Below the pieces are notes generated by a model. The model saw nothing but the letters and a program-made list of their open reading frames with translations, had not been told where the DNA came from and did not search any database. A stretch of DNA of 40,583 nucleotides. It comes from Candidatus Alistipes merdigallinarum. GTDB lineage: Bacteria; Bacteroidota; Bacteroidia; Bacteroidales; Rikenellaceae. The position numbers and the translations under genes were made by a program. Below, piece after piece: positions 24,857-32,069 of this stretch. The stretch is from positions 1 to 40,583 of the forward strand of contig DWXH01000008.1 in assembly GCA_019119305.1 (NCBI GenBank). The letters run 5' to 3'. How positions within the stretch are numbered: position 1 is the stretch's first letter; each line of letters starts with the position of its first letter.

Positions 24857-25720
24857 ATGTTTTCCGAAATGAATCGGATTGAGCACTATCAGATTGGACA
24901 CACTCCTGCAAAGGGGGTGCGGTTTAAAATAGAGCGCAATGTGTGTAACGATACGCATGTGGAGGTCCCTTTTTCTCATCGCCATGCATTTTATGCACTT
25001 TATTGGATTCATAGGGGAGAGGGGGAACATATGATCGATTTCGAGCATTACGCAATTCAGTCCAATCGGATGTTTTTTGTCAAACCCGATCAGGTCCACT
25101 TCCTGAAAACCGGATCGAAAGTCTGTTATTCGGCTTTGCAGTTTACCGAAGAGTTTATGTTGCCGTTTTATGCGCAAAGGGACCGGATGACGATTCGGGA
25201 GGAGTCGGGGATATACAGGGACTTGAATGAGGCGGAACAGGGGCGGATGAAGATCCTGTTCGATCTTTTGTCGGCCGAATCGGTTGGCGGGTTACCCGAT
25301 TCGGAGACAATCATACGTTCGGAGATCGATTTGTTGCTGTTGGAATGGATGCGCATAGACAGGCCGGAAATGATCAGACAGAAAATTCCCGATGTGTTGC
25401 TTCGGTATCGGAAATTGATCAACGAAAAATTTCTCGATTGCCGCCAGGTCAACGAATATGCCCGAGAACTCGGAGTTACGCCGAACTATCTGAATATATT
25501 GAGTCGAAGATATTTCGGAGACTCGGCCCTGTCTTTCATCCATCGGCGTGTGTTGTTGGAGATCAAACGCTTGTTGCTTCGTACGGACCTCGGTATTTCG
25601 GAAATAGCTTATGCGTTGCGGTTTAATGAATTGTCCTACTTTTCTCGTTTTTTCAAACATCACACAGGAGTTACACCGAATGAATTCCGACTCTTGATGA
25701 ATGAAATGTACCAAAGGTGA
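24857..25720 (+). CDS. AraC family transcriptional regulator
   Basis: A 287-aa regulator. The N-terminal half (about 1-165) is a cupin-like sensing domain with SHRHAFYALYWIHRGEGEHM and a DQVHFLKTG strand. The C-terminal 100 residues carry two helix-turn-helix units: VNEYARELGVTPNYLNILSR and, after the linker, ISEIAYALRFNELSYFSRFF with the family signature ending HHTGVTPNEFR. The ligand is unknown. The next gene in the same direction is the CDF transporter, 76 nt on but with its own promoter, so control of that gene is possible but not shown. Confidence 0.92.
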   Translation: MFSEMNRIEHYQIGHTPAKGVRFKIERNVCNDTHVEVPFSHRHAFYALYWIHRGEGEHMIDFEHYAIQSNRMFFVKPDQVHFLKTGSKVCYSALQFTEEFMLPFYAQRDRMTIREESGIYRDLNEAEQGRMKILFDLLSAESVGGLPDSETIIRSEIDLLLLEWMRIDRPEMIRQKIPDVLLRYRKLINEKFLDCRQVNEYARELGVTPNYLNILSRRYFGDSALSFIHRRVLLEIKRLLLRTDLGISEIAYALRFNELSYFSRFFKHHTGVTPNEFRLLMNEMYQR

Positions 25721-25734
25721 AAGGTTCTGTGTCA

Positions 25735-25764
25735 TTGATGACTGTTGTCGGTTCCGTAATTTTG
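25735..25764 (+). promoter_or_regulatory. Promoter of the CDF transporter gene
   Basis: TTG (25735-25737), 19 nt, TAATTTTG (25757-25764) fits the Bacteroidota consensus. The start of transcription should fall near 25771, giving a leader of about 26 nt to the ATG at 25797. Confidence 0.6.
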
Positions 25765-25796
25765 TGCTGTTGAATTTTTAAACGAGAGAGTGAGTT

Positions 25797-26426
25797 ATGG
25801 AATCGCATGTCCCCAAAAGTAAAAATGAGAAGCATACGGCATTTGTCGTGTTGTTCTCTGCCGTAACAATGGTCTTGGAGATTGTGTTCGGGCTTTTCAC
25901 CCATTCGATGGCGTTGCTTGCCGACGGGATTCACATGGGGTCCCATGTGTTGGCCATAGGGCTTAGCTGGTGCGCGTATATTTTTGTACGTCGTATGAAG
26001 ACGAGGAATATCGACACGGTCGATTCGGAAAGGGTTTTATCCCTTTCCGCCTATACGAGCGGTGTATTGCTGTTGATTTTCGCATTGTTGATTCTCATAG
26101 AGGCTTTTGAACGGTTTTTTACAGCAGGGGTAGTGATTCAATATAAAGAGGCTATGATTGTAGCCGTGATCGGAATGGTCGTCAATATAATATGCGCTAT
26201 TGTCCTGCACGATCATCACGATTATAACGGCCGTTCCGCCTATCTGCATGTGTTGGCCGACGCGCTTACGAGTCTGGGCGCCATATTCGGTCTGGTTTGT
26301 GCTATGGTATGGAACATCGTATGGATTGATACGGCAGTCGCGTTGATTTGTTCGTTGGTTATCCTCCGTTGGGCCAGAAAACTGCTTCAGGATACAGGGA
26401 AACAGTTGATATCGAAAAGAGAGTAA
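25797..26426 (+). CDS. DmeF-like CDF metal efflux protein lacking the C-terminal domain
   Basis: A 209-aa inner-membrane metal/proton antiporter-like protein with six hydrophobic segments. The transport-site motifs are present: ALLADGIHMGSH in TM2 (Asp43, His46, His50) and YLHVLADALTSLG in TM5 (His151, Asp155), the pattern of the DmeF branch (Co/Ni/Cd/Zn efflux). The loop before TM5 has a short His stretch, LHDHHDY. The protein stops 18 residues after TM6 at KLLQDTGKQLISKRE, so the usual cytosolic metallochaperone-like domain of about 90 aa is absent. No downstream frame restores it, and two stop codons follow. It may be a natural short CDF or a truncated allele. Confidence 0.85.
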   Translation: MESHVPKSKNEKHTAFVVLFSAVTMVLEIVFGLFTHSMALLADGIHMGSHVLAIGLSWCAYIFVRRMKTRNIDTVDSERVLSLSAYTSGVLLLIFALLILIEAFERFFTAGVVIQYKEAMIVAVIGMVVNIICAIVLHDHHDYNGRSAYLHVLADALTSLGAIFGLVCAMVWNIVWIDTAVALICSLVILRWARKLLQDTGKQLISKRE

Positions 26427-26661
26427 TAAAAGGGAACGGATAATCGGAAGAAGAGAGGAGGAGCGACGATTGCGGATATAGGTGTCGGGATGTTTTTCCG
26501 AAGTTTGTGTCGCGCTTCGGGTGGGTCTGTTCCTTGATGGTTTGTAATCTTTGCAATCGGCCATTAGTTCTCCGTAACAGTCGCCAGCGACGATTGTCAT
26601 CGGTCAGACGAGGCGTTTCGGTCGGTATTTTGTTGTGAGATAAAATATTTGAATCGCTGGG

Positions 26662-26694
26662 TTGTGAAAATTTGAGATAAAATCCCTATTTTTG
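26662..26694 (+). promoter_or_regulatory. Probable promoter of the 94-aa protein gene
   Basis: TATTTTTG at 26687-26694 with TTG at 26662-26664 (22-nt spacing, slightly long). The start would lie near 26701, about 20 nt before the ATG. The rest of 26427-26660 shows no gene. Confidence 0.4.
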
Positions 26695-26722
26695 TAGGTG
26701 TTAATCATTAAAATGTCTGATC

Positions 26723-27007
26723 ATGGCAAGTCTTAGATGTATTAAGAAAGATATCAATTATCTTGTGAACGAAGTGGTTTCGGATTGCTATACGGCTCTC
26801 TATTTCAAGGATCAAAGCAAACGCGAAGATATTATTGCGATTATGGAAGAAGCGGTCGATTTTCGCAATCAGATGATTGAGCGAGCCAACCATCCGGCTG
26901 AAAAGAAAAACAAAAGTTTGGTCCGTAAGCATTATCAACAAATGCGGCGCGATATGATGCAACAAATCGACGCGTTGTTCGAAAAATTGAGCGCTGTTTG
27001 TAAATAG
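26723..27007 (+). CDS. Small conserved helical protein, function unknown
   Basis: A 94-aa soluble, highly charged protein predicted to be almost wholly alpha-helical. It opens MASLRCIKKDINYLVNEVVS and has a central REDIIAIMEEAVDFRNQMIE helix. A Lys-rich turn around NHPAEKKNKS leads to a basic last helix (KHYQQMRRDMMQQIDALFEK). I recall similar short proteins as common in Bacteroidales but know no function. It has its own upstream -7 box and a strong terminator 52 nt after its stop, so it is a single-gene transcript and very probably real. Confidence 0.75.
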   Translation: MASLRCIKKDINYLVNEVVSDCYTALYFKDQSKREDIIAIMEEAVDFRNQMIERANHPAEKKNKSLVRKHYQQMRRDMMQQIDALFEKLSAVCK

Positions 27008-27059
27008 GGTCGGAAGCAGATTTGTCGATAGAGGGCATTCTGCGACAGAAACTTGTTAT

Positions 27060-27094
27060 AACGGGAATACCATGGCGGGTGTTCCCGTTTTTTG
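27060..27094 (+). terminator. Intrinsic terminator after the 94-aa protein gene
   Basis: Stem AACGGGAA (27060-27067) pairs with TTCCCGTT (27082-27089), extended by an inner ACC/GGT pairing, then a run of Ts. Confidence 0.85.
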
Positions 27095-27208
27095 TTTGAA
27101 AAGCTCGAATATCTGTATAGAATTGTAGCAGGGATGGGCTGATTTGTTAAAAATGCCTTAAAATGCGGCATTTGTGAATCGGTGCAATTTTTATTACGAA
27201 TAAACGGC

Positions 27209-27216
27209 TATCTTTG
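27209..27216 (+). promoter_or_regulatory. -7 box of the DUF418 gene
   Basis: TATCTTTG matches TAnnTTTG. Transcription from about 27223 would place the ATG at 27242 roughly 20 nt downstream and would exclude the earlier in-frame ATG at 27182. Confidence 0.45.
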
Positions 27217-27241
27217 TAAACCTGACTTATACCCAAACTTT

Positions 27242-28456
27242 ATGACAACAAAAATAGTCCCGAAAAAGAGAATCGAGATTATCGATGCTTTACGCGGTTT
27301 GGCATTGATGGGAATCCTGATTCTCCATTCAATGGAGCACTTCGAGCTCTATATTCATCCTGTTGCCGATTCGCCCGTATTGGCCTGGTTCGATGAAAAA
27401 TTACAGTCTATCGTGTGGTTCCTGTTTGCAGGAAAATCTTATGCTATTTTCTCTTTGCTGTTCGGTCTGAGTTTCTTTATTCAGATGAAAAATCAACAGG
27501 AACGGGGAGTCGATTTCCGAGGACGTTTCCTGTGGCGGATGGTACTGTTGTATGCCTTGGGATATATCAATGGGCTGATGTATTTGGGCGAGATATTTGC
27601 AGTCTATGCCTTGTTGGGCATGTTGCTCGTCCCGTTGTATCAGGTCAAGGATAAATGGTTGATATGCTTGAGCCTGTTCCTTATCTTTCAGATCCCTTAT
27701 CTCGGAGTATTTGTCTATAACCTGTTTTCTCCGGAAAATCCTTTTATCCCCTTCCCGGAATATGAGCGATTTATCGGGGACGCTTATGCGACATCGAATC
27801 AGATTTACCAATACGGATCGTTTCTCGATGTGCTCGACTATAACCTGTGGAGTGCTCATTTCCAGAAATGGGCATGGTTCGTCGGAGGAACACGGATCTG
27901 GCAGTTGGTGGGGCTGTTCATTGTCGGTTTGCTGATCGGCCGCCACGGAATCCACAAGGACCGGCGCGAGATGATCCGTTACAGCCGTTATGCGCTTGCC
28001 CTCGGAACCCTTCTTTTTATTGTATTCTACAGCTTGTCGGCCGTTTTACCCGTTATGGGCATCAATCCCGAAAATGCGAAAATGGGATGTATGATTTTTG
28101 ACCATTATGTAGAGATGGGGATGATGTTGCTGATTATCGGCCTGTTTGTACAAGCCTATTTCCTGTTGGGAGCCAAACGTGTGTTGGATAATCTCGCGCC
28201 ATTCGGCCGGATGAGCGTGACGAACTATATGAGCCAGTCGGTGATCGGTGCGGTGATGTATTATGGTTACGGTTTCGGATTGGCTGCGAAATGGGGTTTC
28301 ACCTACTGTTTTATAGCCGGAGTTATCTTGTTCCTCATTCAGGTGTCGTGGAGCAAATGGTGGCTCAAACGATACTATTACGGACCGATGGAGTGGGTAT
28401 GGCGCTGTTTGACTTGGGGTTCGTTTAAATCGGTTCCGTTTCGACGCAAATCCTGA
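27242..28456 (+). CDS. DUF418 domain (YeiB-like) polytopic membrane protein
   Basis: A 404-aa inner-membrane protein with about ten hydrophobic segments. The N-terminal RIEIIDALRGLALMGILIL block, GKSYAIFSLLFGLSF, RFLWRMVLLYALGYING and the C-terminal NLAPFGRMSVTNYMSQSVIG followed by WSKWWLKRYYYGPMEWVWR are hallmarks of the YeiB/DUF418 family, which shares features with membrane acyltransferases. The function is not settled. I use the ATG at 27242 rather than 27182 because the -7 box lies between them and the family begins near this Met. It converges on the ABC ATPase gene with a 70-nt gap. Confidence 0.88.
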   Translation: MTTKIVPKKRIEIIDALRGLALMGILILHSMEHFELYIHPVADSPVLAWFDEKLQSIVWFLFAGKSYAIFSLLFGLSFFIQMKNQQERGVDFRGRFLWRMVLLYALGYINGLMYLGEIFAVYALLGMLLVPLYQVKDKWLICLSLFLIFQIPYLGVFVYNLFSPENPFIPFPEYERFIGDAYATSNQIYQYGSFLDVLDYNLWSAHFQKWAWFVGGTRIWQLVGLFIVGLLIGRHGIHKDRREMIRYSRYALALGTLLFIVFYSLSAVLPVMGINPENAKMGCMIFDHYVEMGMMLLIIGLFVQAYFLLGAKRVLDNLAPFGRMSVTNYMSQSVIGAVMYYGYGFGLAAKWGFTYCFIAGVILFLIQVSWSKWWLKRYYYGPMEWVWRCLTWGSFKSVPFRRKS

Positions 28457-28526
28457 TAGTATATAGAGAGAATCGCTGCGGAATAAGGTTATTTTGTTGT
28501 CTGCGGCTCTCTGATTTCAAAACAGG

Positions 28527-29276
28527 TTATTCGTGTTTTTCCAACACGGTGTGCGGGACCGTTCCGTGGGTGACGAGTTGTATCGGACAGTTGTAGTTGT
28601 GCAGTTGTTCGGGGGTGATGATGTTCGAATCGTGTCGGTGGACGCGTCGGTTGACACAGACGATCGAACGGACATATGAAGAGATCGTCCCGAGATCGTG
28701 TGACACCATGACGATGGCCATCTTCTCATTGAACTGTTTCAGAAGTGCATAGAGCTCCTGCTCGAATTTGTTGTCCACAAAGTTGGTCGGTTCGTCGAGA
28801 ATCAGCAGCAAGGGGTCGGAAATCAACGCACGGCACAGCAGCATCCGTTGCATTTGCCCGCCCGAAAGGGTACCGATCGGGCGGTTTTTCAGATCTGCTA
28901 TACCGCAAATATCGAGTAATTCGGCAGCTCTTTCCCGGTCCAGCAGAGTGTATCTGCCCCATAGTTTTTTCTGGGATTGTAATCCGGAGAGCACGACCTC
29001 ACAGACCGAGATCGGAAACGAACGGTCGATCTGTGCCGTTTGAGGCAAATAACCGATTCTTCTATATCCTTTATTCTCGATTTCAGGCGCATAGACTACC
29101 TTTCCGGAGTAGGGAAGGGATTTTAGGATCGCTTTGACCAAAGTGGTTTTACCGCCCCCGTTGGGTCCGATTACACCGATAAAATCCTTGTCGTATACGG
29201 TTAAGTTGACATCCGTCAGGACAGGGTCGCGATCATAAGCGACTGAAATATGTTGTAACTTTACTATGGGGTGCAT
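28527..29276 (-). CDS. znuC: Metal (zinc-type) ABC transporter ATP-binding protein
   Basis: A 249-aa cytosolic ATPase. It has Walker A GPNGGGKT (37-44), a Q-loop in IGYLPQT, signature LSGGQMQR (137-144), Walker B LLLILDEP (156-163), and the H-loop His in VMVSHDLG. The sequence is of the Zn/Mn/Fe (ZnuC/MntB) type, and the partner binding protein overlaps its start by 13 nt. The membrane permease (ZnuB) that should complete the importer is not found here, because the next gene downstream lies on the opposite strand only 70 nt away. Zinc specificity is inferred from the partner. Confidence 0.88.
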   Translation of the reverse strand: MHPIVKLQHISVAYDRDPVLTDVNLTVYDKDFIGVIGPNGGGKTTLVKAILKSLPYSGKVVYAPEIENKGYRRIGYLPQTAQIDRSFPISVCEVVLSGLQSQKKLWGRYTLLDRERAAELLDICGIADLKNRPIGTLSGGQMQRMLLCRALISDPLLLILDEPTNFVDNKFEQELYALLKQFNEKMAIVMVSHDLGTISSYVRSIVCVNRRVHRHDSNIITPEQLHNYNCPIQLVTHGTVPHTVLEKHE

Positions 29277-30142
29277 CGATTGGCAATTAAACGGGCTAAA
29301 TATTCGATATTCTCAATGACATTCTCTGCTAAGGGGTCTATGGCTACAAGGGTAAGGTCCAATTCTGTAGCAACAGCCGCTACTGTACTTTGGTCGAACT
29401 GTTTTTGGTATAAAATCTTATTAATTTCCATTGCTTTGACCGTGTCGATCAGTCGGCTTAAATATGCGGCCGAAGGCTCTTTCCCCTCCACCTCTACGGA
29501 GATCTGAGTTTGTCCATAATCCGCCGCCAAATAGGTCAATGCCGGATGATAGATCAAAAATCCTCTTTTTTCGGGTGTCAGCAAAGTAACGAGTGAACGA
29601 TCCAGTGAGTCGATTCTTTTACAGAGAGCGTCATAATTCTCTTTGTATTTTGATGAATCGGGGTAAATTACTGATAATCCGTTATATACGTTTTCTGCAA
29701 TGGTTTTGAGCCGGGTAGGGGATAGCCAGATGTGCGGATCGACTCCGTGTGTATGTTCTTCGTCGTTATGGGTATGGCCACAATGTTCGGCAAGCAAAGG
29801 AACCCGGTCGGAGCTTTTGATTAGGGTTACTTGAGGCATATTCTCCCGAATGGCTTGTTCCAAATTGATCTCGAAATCAAGCAATCCGATCTCTATATAA
29901 GCTTTAGAACGAGCGGTTTGCAGCATTTGTGCGGAGGTGGGTTCATAGGTTTCCGGACTTGATCCGGGTGGAACCAAAACTTGGATATTGAAATCATTGC
30001 CTGTAATCTGTTCTGTTATAAAGCGTAACGGATCTATGCTCACAGTGATGGTATCTACGTTTCGGTCAAGGCGATGACACGAGGTCGACAGACAGAGAAT
30101 TAAAACGATAATACAGAGAAAAAATACTCGGATTCTATACAT
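29264..30142 (-). CDS. znuA: Zinc-type ABC transporter substrate-binding lipoprotein
   Basis: A 292-aa lipoprotein, signal MYRIRVFFLCIIVLILCLST with the lipobox Cys at 22 (LSTSC). Metal-site features are the short His-rich loop EHCGHTHNDEEHTHGVDPH (119-137), with His137 in DPHIWLSP, and a His in LIYHPALTYLAADYG. At the first ligand position the common SPHxYEP is SPETYEP, with Glu64 instead of His, a variation I believe is frequent in Bacteroidota. It presents metal to the ATPase/permease in the envelope. It overlaps znuC by 13 nt, which implies coupled translation. Manganese is a less likely substrate given the His loop. Confidence 0.88.
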   Translation of the reverse strand: MYRIRVFFLCIIVLILCLSTSCHRLDRNVDTITVSIDPLRFITEQITGNDFNIQVLVPPGSSPETYEPTSAQMLQTARSKAYIEIGLLDFEINLEQAIRENMPQVTLIKSSDRVPLLAEHCGHTHNDEEHTHGVDPHIWLSPTRLKTIAENVYNGLSVIYPDSSKYKENYDALCKRIDSLDRSLVTLLTPEKRGFLIYHPALTYLAADYGQTQISVEVEGKEPSAAYLSRLIDTVKAMEINKILYQKQFDQSTVAAVATELDLTLVAIDPLAENVIENIEYLARLIANRCTP

Positions 30143-30280
30143 GATAGTGGTACGTGTCGTTATGTGGCGACGTTCTGCAAAAATAGGGAAATTTCAGATA
30201 ATAGCATAAAGGTAATGTCAATGTCTTTTAAAAGTAAAATGGAGGTTTTATAATGACCTTTCTTTTTTGTTCACCCATAT

Positions 30281-30293
30281 TATTTAACATAAT
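30281..30293 (+). repeat. Partial third copy of the 18-bp repeat
   Basis: TATTTAACATAAT repeats the first 13 nt of the 18-bp element at 30334-30351, in the same orientation and 53 bp upstream. Confidence 0.6.
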
Positions 30294-30333
30294 ATATATT
30301 ATAATTCAAAAGAGCTTTTGCTCGCCCTTGTAG

Positions 30334-30351
30334 TATTTAACATAATTATTC
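30334..30351 (+). repeat. Left 18-bp inverted repeat flanking the XRE unit
   Basis: TATTTAACATAATTATTC; its exact reverse complement is at 31581-31598. It lies 5 nt beyond the stop codon of the XRE gene. No target-site duplication is visible outside the pair. Confidence 0.75.
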
Positions 30352-30356
30352 TGTTT

Positions 30357-30911
30357 TTATCGGGGTTTGTAGGAGATACATGTCCCGTTTTTAAGAAATA
30401 TTACAATGCGCTCGATATCCGAATTTGAAATCTGTTGGGTGTCGGTTTCAGATTTTGTTTCAGCATTGAAACTTGTGCGGTTCGGTTTTGTAGAAAAGAT
30501 TTCGGATCGTGCATTTGTATTTTGGCCGTCGGATGGATAGTTTTCCTTTTTTACTGATTCTTGAAATTCGACAGGCCGTGGGGATTCGGAAAAGAGGTCT
30601 GGCGTTGAAGCGACAGATGATTTGTGCGTCGTATCAATGTTTTGTAGAATATTGTCGGTGGCGGGTCGCTGTTCTCGATAGGGTTGCTGGGTAAGCATAT
30701 CGTTTCTGTATAAACCACCTTTTCCCAAAATGAGCCAGTCGGGATTGATTTTGGGAAAGCGTTGTAACAGTTTTTCGATAAACTCGAAACTGGGACGATT
30801 CCGTCCGTTCAGGATATGGGAAATAGTGGCAGGTTGCACACCTAATATTTCGGCCAAACGAGAGGCTTGCAGGTGTTCTGCATCCATGAATTTTTGCAGT
30901 CGATCGCGCAT
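30357..30911 (-). CDS. XRE family helix-turn-helix regulator
   Basis: A 184-aa DNA-binding protein. The N-terminal 70 residues are a lambda-repressor-like domain with helices ASRLAEILGVQPATISHILN (HTH about 16-36), NRPSFEFIEKLLQRFPKI and NPDWLILGKGGLY, the usual Bacteroidota XRE pattern. From about residue 80 the chain is low in predicted structure and rich in Ser, Thr, Asn and Glu, then ends in a short DIERIVIFLKNGTCISY segment that could mediate dimerisation. A promoter lies at 30926-30954 and gives a very short leader. The gene and its long AT-rich upstream region are enclosed by perfect 18-bp inverted repeats. Palindromes in that region are candidate autoregulatory operators. Confidence 0.87.
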   Translation of the reverse strand: MRDRLQKFMDAEHLQASRLAEILGVQPATISHILNGRNRPSFEFIEKLLQRFPKINPDWLILGKGGLYRNDMLTQQPYREQRPATDNILQNIDTTHKSSVASTPDLFSESPRPVEFQESVKKENYPSDGQNTNARSEIFSTKPNRTSFNAETKSETDTQQISNSDIERIVIFLKNGTCISYKPR

Positions 30912-30925
30912 GACAATAATTTTTA

Positions 30926-30954
30926 CAAATATAAAAAAATAATTTCACATCCAA
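30926..30954 (-). promoter_or_regulatory. Promoter of the XRE regulator
   Basis: On the minus strand TTG (30954-30952), 18 nt, TATATTTG (30933-30926). The start of transcription should lie about 8 nt before the ATG at 30911, so the mRNA is nearly leaderless. Confidence 0.5.
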
Positions 30955-31113
30955 CATGCTGGGTTACTTTTGGAAATTCTGTTTCGAGTAAAATGTCATG
31001 TTACAAAAGTAAAACCACCTGAAGATTCTACCAAGTCAAGCCGACCCTTATGGGCTTTTCTAAAGTATTTATTTTGATAAATTAGATTAAAATATTGGTA
31101 ATATGTGTTTTAT

Positions 31114-31128
31114 TGTATATAATATACA
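31114..31128. repeat. 15-nt palindrome, copy 1
   Basis: TGTATATAATATACA, arms TGTATAT/ATATACA about a central A. An identical copy lies 85 bp away at 31199-31213. Confidence 0.6.
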
Positions 31129-31198
31129 TATTTTCACCTATTATATCAAAATGTCATTCAAAGCGCAGTTTTATTATTCGTTTAAAGGTTTATGTAAA

Positions 31199-31213
31199 TG
31201 TATATAATATACA
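31199..31213. repeat. 15-nt palindrome, copy 2
   Basis: TGTATATAATATACA, identical to 31114-31128. The flanks differ, so the palindrome itself rather than a larger duplication is conserved. Confidence 0.6.
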
Positions 31214-31580
31214 GATAATCAGATAAATTAAATATTATTATTCAATAGTTTTATATTGTGTGTCTATCGGATGAAAACTGTGTTTATTTATTTGTTACAA
31301 CTGTTAATGAGAAAGGCGGGTATTTTGGAATTACAAATGTAATGTTTACAAATGTGTCAAATACCATGTGTTGATAAATTGTTAATTTACAAAAGTGAAT
31401 ACATTTGTAAAACCGGGTCGACCCCGTCGTGATTCCTGTGGGTAGATTCCCTACTCTATCTTTTGTTGAAGTCCTGCACCACCTTTATGTTGATTACACA
31501 AACCAGATGACGTTCGAATAGAGGTTTTCGGATACTTGTGCAATGATCGATGTATTTCAACTTTAATCTCCTATTAACCC

Positions 31581-31598
31581 GAATAATTATGTTAAATA
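31581..31598 (-). repeat. Right 18-bp inverted repeat flanking the XRE unit
   Basis: GAATAATTATGTTAAATA, the exact reverse complement of 30334-30351, located 13 nt from the terminator hairpin of the HIT gene. Confidence 0.75.
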
Positions 31599-31610
31599 GA
31601 TTGTTAAGTA

Positions 31611-31646
31611 AAAAGAGAGAGGTCAGGGATCCCTAACCTCTCTCTT
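31611..31646 (-). terminator. Intrinsic terminator of the pgm-HIT unit
   Basis: An 11-bp perfect stem AAGAGAGAGGT (31613-31623) pairs with ACCTCTCTCTT (31636-31646), with an inner palindrome AGGGATCCCT. On the minus strand it is followed by Ts. It lies 17 nt past the HIT stop codon. Confidence 0.85.
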
Positions 31647-31662
31647 GTAAGATATGATAAAT

Positions 31663-32049
31663 TTAAAGACGAATAGCTTGTGCTATAGCCTTGAATTCTT
31701 CCTCGGACAATTTTAGCTTCTCGCGTTTGAAGTCGACGTCGGATTCACTGTTCATCGGAATCAAATGAATGTGAGCATGCGGAACTTCAAGTCCCAAAAC
31801 GACCATTGCGACTTTTTTGCAATGAGCGAAATCCTGGATCTTGAGGGCAATCCGTTTGGCAAAAAGTGTCAACCCGGCCAATGTCTCGTCGTCCAGGTCA
31901 AATAAATTGTCGACTTCGACCTTCGGAATGACCAGTGTGTGTCCCTTGGCAACCGGATTGATGTCTAAGAAAGCGAAATATTTGTCATCCTCAGCTACCT
32001 TGTAGCAAGGAATCTCACCTTGAATGATTCGTGTGAATATCGATGCCAT
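31663..32049 (-). CDS. HIT family nucleotide-binding protein
   Basis: A 128-aa cytosolic histidine-triad hydrolase of the Hint type, which cleaves adenosine phosphoramidates and related nucleotides. The triad HAHIHLIP is at 91-98 with His91, His93 and His95, and the N-terminal SIFTRIIQGEIPCYKVAEDD plus FLDINPVAKGHTLVIPK blocks are typical. The C-terminal KLSEEEFKAIAQAIRL helix is normal for bacterial forms. It follows the phosphohexomutase gene by 20 nt and ends at a strong terminator. Confidence 0.94.
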   Translation of the reverse strand: MASIFTRIIQGEIPCYKVAEDDKYFAFLDINPVAKGHTLVIPKVEVDNLFDLDDETLAGLTLFAKRIALKIQDFAHCKKVAMVVLGLEVPHAHIHLIPMNSESDVDFKREKLKLSEEEFKAIAQAIRL

Positions 32050-32069
32050 AACTCTCTGTTTATTCTTTT

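Larger units (their letters stand above)
31001..31411. promoter_or_regulatory. Cluster of five operator-like TTACAAAnGTAA sites
   Basis: Related sites occur at 31001-31012 (TTACAAAAGTAA), 31330-31343 (ATTACAAATGTAAT, perfect 6-bp arms), 31345-31355 (TTTACAAATGT, exactly 15 bp on), 31386-31396 (TTTACAAAAGT) and 31401-31411 (ACATTTGTAAA, the reverse complement of TTTACAAATGT). Four fall within 82 bp. Such arrays usually bind a dimeric regulator. The adjacent XRE protein is the obvious candidate, but this is inference. Confidence 0.5.
30934..31612. other. AT-rich gene-free region upstream of the XRE gene
   Basis: About 680 bp without a credible gene between the XRE promoter and the HIT terminator. 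It holds two identical 15-nt palindromes, a cluster of TTACAAAnGTAA-like sites, a GGGTCGACCC palindrome at 31415-31424, and the right 18-bp repeat. One near-consensus DnaA box, TGTTGATAA, is at 31369-31377. It could be a regulatory region, a replication-related region or the shell of a lost element. A minus-strand open stretch around 31430-31560 has no recognisable product. Confidence 0.5.

Noticed and set aside
28457-28526. Terminator between the DUF418 and ABC ATPase genes
   Set aside because: Only a 6-bp AGAGAG/CTCTCT pairing with a long loop was seen, not enough to support a hairpin.
31415-31424. GGGTCGACCC palindrome as an attachment site
   Set aside because: A single 10-bp palindrome with no second copy or recombinase is too weak to call.
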